Below the pieces are notes generated by a model. The model was not told the DNA's origin and did no database searches. It saw only the letters and a list, made by a program, of their open reading frames with translations. Position numbers and translations under genes: made by a program. From Streptomyces rimosus subsp. rimosus (GTDB lineage: Bacteria > Actinomycetota > Actinomycetes > Streptomycetales > Streptomycetaceae), in contig NZ_JOCQ01000011.1 of assembly GCF_000720725.1 (NCBI RefSeq), forward strand, positions 1-64,000: DNA of 64,000 bases. The letters are read 5' to 3'. Shown one piece after another: positions 60,682 to 64,000 of this stretch (position 1 is its first letter; each line of letters opens with the position of its first letter).

Positions 60682-61091
60682 GAGAATCCACTCCGGGAAG
60701 GAAAGTGCGGCGGTGCTCCGCTGGGCGGGGCGCTGCCGTGCGAGCAGAGAGCGGACATCGGGAGCGGTATGCGCGCCGACGAGCCGCTGCGAAGGGAAAC
60801 GACGCGGGGCCGAGCCGTGAGCGCAGCCGTAACGTCAGTGGGGAGAGGGGCTACCGCCCTGACAGCGAGCAGCACACCGAGCCGGGCAGCGCCGTATGCG
60901 GCGGCCGGTCGTCATGGCGTAGATGGCTGTTCACACCCCCATTGAAGAAGGCGGAGCGTGTGGGTTCAAGCGGTACTCGGTCTCCCTGACGCCCTTCTGA
61001 CACGCCGGACGCACGCTCTTCCGACCGCGCTCCCCTTCCCGCGACGGCACCACGGGCAGATTCCCTGCTGCTTGTCCTGCGTGGGTGCTCA
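60682..61091. other. Gap upstream of the SDR and hypothetical genes
   Basis: This 410-bp divergent gap should hold both promoters. Reading frames are short and arginine-rich. Nothing recognisable is present; a GGGTTCAAGC near 60962 looks like a tRNA T-loop but no tRNA can be folded around it. Confidence 0.4.
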
Positions 61092-61850
61092 ATGGTTGGC
61101 GGGCGGCACCGGAGTGCCGCCACGGCATTCGTGTCGCCCATCGGCAACGGCTGGCGCGGCGTGTTCGGCAACTTCTCCACCCCGGACGACAGGGCAACCA
61201 TCGTCATGGCGTGCGGCGACAAGGCGGCTGATGACCTTGTCGTCAACCTGCGGGCCCAGTCCCGGAACAAGGGCGCCAGGAAGCGCGATGAGCGACGGGC
61301 CCGGTTCGCGCGCATCGCCACGCAGACCGCCGTGCAGGCCGCCGAGCAGGCCGGCTGCAAGGCGCCCCCCGGACAGGAGATCAACCGGGTTCCCAATGTC
61401 CCGCCATTGATATCGATGACGCCGAGGGGGAAAGCCACCGGGACATGTACGGGAATCAACGCTCCTGTGCTTGAGAGCGTCGCCGATCCGCTCGCCCCCA
61501 TGGAAGACTGCTTTGTCCTCGACGAGAAGGGCGAGCCGTCATTCCGGCTGGCTGCCTACTACGGCCCCTTCGTACAGCACGGACGTGTGGATACTTCGGT
61601 TCGAGGGGGCACCTTCACCACACCGGCAGGCAGCTCAGACGGCCTGTACTGGACCTCGGTGTCCTGCCCGAAGCAAGGCGGTACGGCCTTTTATACGGCG
61701 GAGACGCTGCGCACCTCCGGAACCTTCACCCAACCCGATGCCGCCGCCCAACAGGCGGGACTCACACACTTCGTCAGACGATCAGCACAGGCTCACGGCT
61801 GCAGCCTGAGGCTCGCAGCCGCCGAAGGAGTGGGGCGCGAACAGCGTTGA
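61092..61850 (+). CDS. Hypothetical protein, possibly 5'-truncated
   Basis: The 252-residue product has no recognised domain. A charged helical segment (LRAQSRNKGARKRDERRARF, about 51-70) is followed by a C-terminal half with spaced cysteines and aromatic strands (YYGPFVQHGRVDTS, GLYWTSVSCPKQGG). I have the impression of a small Streptomyces extracellular-domain family normally preceded by a membrane helix, which is missing here. No ribosome site precedes the ATG, so the 5' end may be lost. GC at third positions supports coding. Confidence 0.5.
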   Translation: MVGGRHRSAATAFVSPIGNGWRGVFGNFSTPDDRATIVMACGDKAADDLVVNLRAQSRNKGARKRDERRARFARIATQTAVQAAEQAGCKAPPGQEINRVPNVPPLISMTPRGKATGTCTGINAPVLESVADPLAPMEDCFVLDEKGEPSFRLAAYYGPFVQHGRVDTSVRGGTFTTPAGSSDGLYWTSVSCPKQGGTAFYTAETLRTSGTFTQPDAAAQQAGLTHFVRRSAQAHGCSLRLAAAEGVGREQR

Positions 61851-61959
61851 AATGCCCTCGAATCGGCAGCGGCCACCGCTGCAACGGACGACCGTGAGTG
61901 TGTGGGGGGCTGGAGCAGGTGGCGGGCGAGCCAGGCGCCGCAGTCGCGGGGGCGGGACC

Positions 61960-62847
61960 TCAGCGAATGGTGTGCCGTGAGCCGAATGCTGTGATCGTGA
62001 AGGGCCCGTCGAGCTCGTAGTTGCCGCCGCGGGCGATACGGCGGACGGCGCCGACCCGGTCCACCGAGTCGCGCCACTCCTGGGCGGTGTCCGGGTTCTT
62101 CGGGTGGGTCAGATCATCGGTCCGTACGTCGAAGAACGCGTCGAGCCACTCCTTCTCCCCGGCCTTGGACGGAGCGCCGACCTTGTCGGTGGTGCGCTCG
62201 ATGAGCGCCGGCAGGGCGTCGGCGTCGCTGCCGGTGCCGTGCTGGATGGCGGCGTCATACAGTTCGGCGCGGGCCAGAGCGGTGCTCAGGCCGAGCCGGT
62301 CGGCCTGGTCCCTCGCGGGCTTGTAGTAACGGTCGTCGACCTGCTGATCCTGGACGTGCCGGAACCGGTCGTCCTGCGCCGCCTGCTTCCAGGCAGCGAT
62401 GTAGTCGGCCTCGGGTAGGCCGCCGGCGTCCGCCTCCTCGTTCGCCTGCCGTTCCAGCGCGGGTACGAAGCGGGCCAGCGGGTTGCCGGGGACCTGCCGG
62501 GTGTAGGCGCGGATCACCTTCAGCGCGTCACCGTCCCCGGTCGTGAAGCCGGCCCGGCCGGCGGTGATGCCCCGTCCGTCGTGCAGATTCTCGGCGTAGC
62601 CGTACTGGATCTCCGGCGTGCCGTTCTCGAACACGCTGACCAGCTGGTCCGCCCGGCGCCGCTGGTCTGCCGTGAGGGCGTGGCCGCCCGCGGAGGCGGT
62701 GGCACCCGGCTGCCCAGGACTCGTGCCGATGTCCGGCGTGCCGGACCGATCGGCACCGCAAGCGGTTGCTCCGGCGGCGACGACCAGGGCCAGCGCAGCA
62801 GTGCGGAGCATGCGAAGCATGCGTCGATGGCGGATGCGGGTGTGCAA
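61960..62847 (-). CDS. Chitosanase, glycoside hydrolase family 46
   Basis: The 295-residue secreted or lipid-anchored enzyme matches GH46 chitosanases, which cleave beta-1,4-glucosamine chains. The general-acid Glu is residue 86 in YGYAENLHDGRGITAG, and the general-base Asp is residue 107 in FTTGDGDALKV, by comparison with Streptomyces sp. N174 chitosanase. The signal sequence has a lipobox-like ending GATAC with Cys30, so the enzyme may be tethered to the membrane, which is unusual. GGGAGG seven bases before the TTG at 62847 decides the start. Confidence 0.9.
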   Translation of the reverse strand: MHTRIRHRRMLRMLRTAALALVVAAGATACGADRSGTPDIGTSPGQPGATASAGGHALTADQRRRADQLVSVFENGTPEIQYGYAENLHDGRGITAGRAGFTTGDGDALKVIRAYTRQVPGNPLARFVPALERQANEEADAGGLPEADYIAAWKQAAQDDRFRHVQDQQVDDRYYKPARDQADRLGLSTALARAELYDAAIQHGTGSDADALPALIERTTDKVGAPSKAGEKEWLDAFFDVRTDDLTHPKNPDTAQEWRDSVDRVGAVRRIARGGNYELDGPFTITAFGSRHTIR

Positions 62848-63562
62848 GATGATCCTCCCACCGAGATCCTAACGGTGGTTTGTTGACCACGAGCGGTGGT
62901 GGCGGGCGGCGGAAGCGAGAGCCTGAGCCTGTGCACGTATGACCTCGGCTCGGTCGGAAAGACCGGTCGATGCCGCCCGCAAACCGGCCGGGCACGGCCC
63001 CGGCCACCCTGGCGACTGGAAGCCGGTCTCGACGTTGCTGCCCCCCATCTGTCGGCGAAAGCTGCGAAGCCCCTCTGGCCCAGCTCGCGCCGCTGTGCCG
63101 CGACGTCGGCAGGCGTGGTGCGCTTCTCGGCGTACAGCTGGGTGGAGTCTGGCTGTCGCATCGTCTTGAGTGCCGTGCCCACCCTCTCCGCGCTGTTTGC
63201 CGGATGCATCCCTGTGTCGGATCACGTACGAGTGGGAGCAATGGGGCGGTGCGGGGGATCGCCTGACCCATGCGGGTGTCATCTCGGGAGCGCGCTCTTG
63301 ACGCCCGCAAGCCGAGCCGCCATGCGCACACGCCCCAGGCCCGTCAGGGCGCATGTCGGCTGCGGCCGGACCGGGAATTCGCCGGCCCGGCCGCAGGCTC
63401 ACGAACGCCGTGTTCTCGACGTACAGCGTGCTCGACGCCGGCGGCTCCGTACGTGCTGGACGGTCGGGCCGCCCCGCGCGGTGCTGCCGGCGGCGCGTCC
63501 GCGTGCGTCCACGCCCGGCCGTCCTGCGCGAGGCGTGGCTACCGGCCCGATACGATCCACCG
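62848..63562. other. Long gap with possible gene decay
   Basis: No intact gene is seen in these 715 bp. On the minus strand from about 63200 to 63040, one frame reads MRQPDSTQLYAEKRTTPADV with GC-rich third positions, and then degrades. It may be the remnant of a gene, but I do not recognise it. The right part upstream of 63562 is arginine-rich in all frames. Confidence 0.35.
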
Positions 63563-64000
63563 TCAGGGAGTGCCGACGGACGTGCCCAAGGCCGCGCCGA
63601 CGGCCTCCGGCTGCGGAGCGCGCACTTCCTTCGGCCGTGGCGGAGTGAACGTCACGGGCAGGGAGAGCAGGCGGCGGGAGACCCAGGCCGACTGCCACTG
63701 CAGCTCTGCCTCGGGCACCGCCAGCTCCAGGTCCCTGAGCGTGCTCAGCAGGATGTCGATGCCCGTCTCGGCGATGGCCTGTCCGATGTCGCGGCCGGGG
63801 CACTCGTGGGGGCCGGTGGAGAAGGCGAGGTGACCCGAGTTGTGGACGACCGGGCGTCCGGGCTCGCGGGCGGCGGGGTCCGCGTTGGCCGCCTCGATCC
63901 CCAGGATGATCATGTCGCCGGCCTTGATCTGCTGGCCCGCGATGGTCATGTCGCCGGCCGCCCAGCGGGTGGGCAACAGTCCGATCGGCGGGAGGTCCCA
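63563..64000 (-). CDS. Cytochrome P450, C-terminal part (runs off the window)
   Basis: The visible 145 residues, open through the window edge, are the C-terminal third of a P450. The heme loop is HLAFSTGPHECPGRDIGQAI, with the axial Cys in HECPG, followed by the L helix and the final beta strands ending LSLPVTFTPPRP. The stretch GDMIILGIEAANADPAARE is the usual region before the heme loop. It differs from the P450 at 50987 in type (PHECPGR, like CYP105/107-group enzymes). The 5' part lies beyond 64000. Confidence 0.9.
   Translation of the reverse strand, partial: WDLPPIGLLPTRWAAGDMTIAGQQIKAGDMIILGIEAANADPAAREPGRPVVHNSGHLAFSTGPHECPGRDIGQAIAETGIDILLSTLRDLELAVPEAELQWQSAWVSRRLLSLPVTFTPPRPKEVRAPQPEAVGAALGTSVGTP

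Noticed and set aside
60955..60975. tRNA T-arm-like GGGTTCAAGC
   Set aside because: The flanking bases do not form the 5-bp stem and no acceptor or anticodon arm can be found.

Overview
The window is very GC-rich DNA with near-universal G/C at third codon positions and frequent GTG/TTG starts. It carries several protein families typical of Streptomyces: DUF6479, DUF6233, a LAL-type LuxR regulator, a SigB/SigF-type sigma factor and GH46 chitosanase. I infer a Streptomyces or close relative. The mix of specialised-metabolism, transport and regulatory genes, with few housekeeping genes, suggests an accessory or chromosome-arm region. I found no rRNA or tRNA, no CRISPR array and no intact transposase.

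Layout. 0.7-11.1 kb is a mixed set: an orphan acyl carrier protein, an RraA-like protein, a D-2-hydroxyacid dehydrogenase, a divergent MFS exporter and MmyB-like regulator pair, a YbdK-type glutamate-cysteine ligase, a hydrolase, an acyl-CoA ligase, and two stress-type regulators (CBS-BON and a lone cyclic-nucleotide-binding domain). 11.3-22.5 kb is the most coherent locus. A four-gene Opp/Nik-type ABC importer diverges from a five-gene operon encoding a 2-oxoglutarate oxygenase, SbnB-, SbnH- and SbnA-like enzymes and a MATE exporter. Two iron-box-like sites lie between them. It reads as an iron-controlled locus that makes, exports and re-imports a metallophore built on 2,3-diaminopropionate, with no NIS synthetase or NRPS inside it.

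22.6-27.7 kb holds a stand-alone OLD-type TOPRIM protein, a membrane-anchored periplasmic-binding-protein-like receptor with a P-loop NTPase, and a DUF2975/XRE pair with a clear leaderless promoter. 27.7-33.8 kb looks like a small aromatic pathway: FAD monooxygenase, a remnant of an adenylate-forming ligase, a chorismate lyase (DUF98) fused to a degenerate class II DAHP synthase, a class I DAHP synthase and a phenoxazinone-synthase-like multicopper oxidase. A large LAL regulator follows.

37.1-42.8 kb contains an alpha/beta hydrolase with a cysteine nucleophile and a GMC oxidase resembling the two halves of a protein fused elsewhere; between them lies a MarR-controlled nitroreductase/EamA pair. 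43.1-50.7 kb combines a stress sigma factor, a CBS protein and a partial second respiratory set (qcrB, ctaD, ctaF paralogues without partner subunits). 51-57 kb has a P450, DUF6233, a rhomboid-like membrane protein with a repeat tail, an ArsR regulator, an FprA-type ferredoxin-NADP reductase and an autoregulated TetR regulator. 57.7-64 kb has a MerR/hydrolase operon, an SDR lacking its catalytic lysine, a possibly truncated hypothetical protein, a chitosanase and the 3' end of a second P450 that runs off the window. Gene density is lower here, and several gaps look like decayed sequence.
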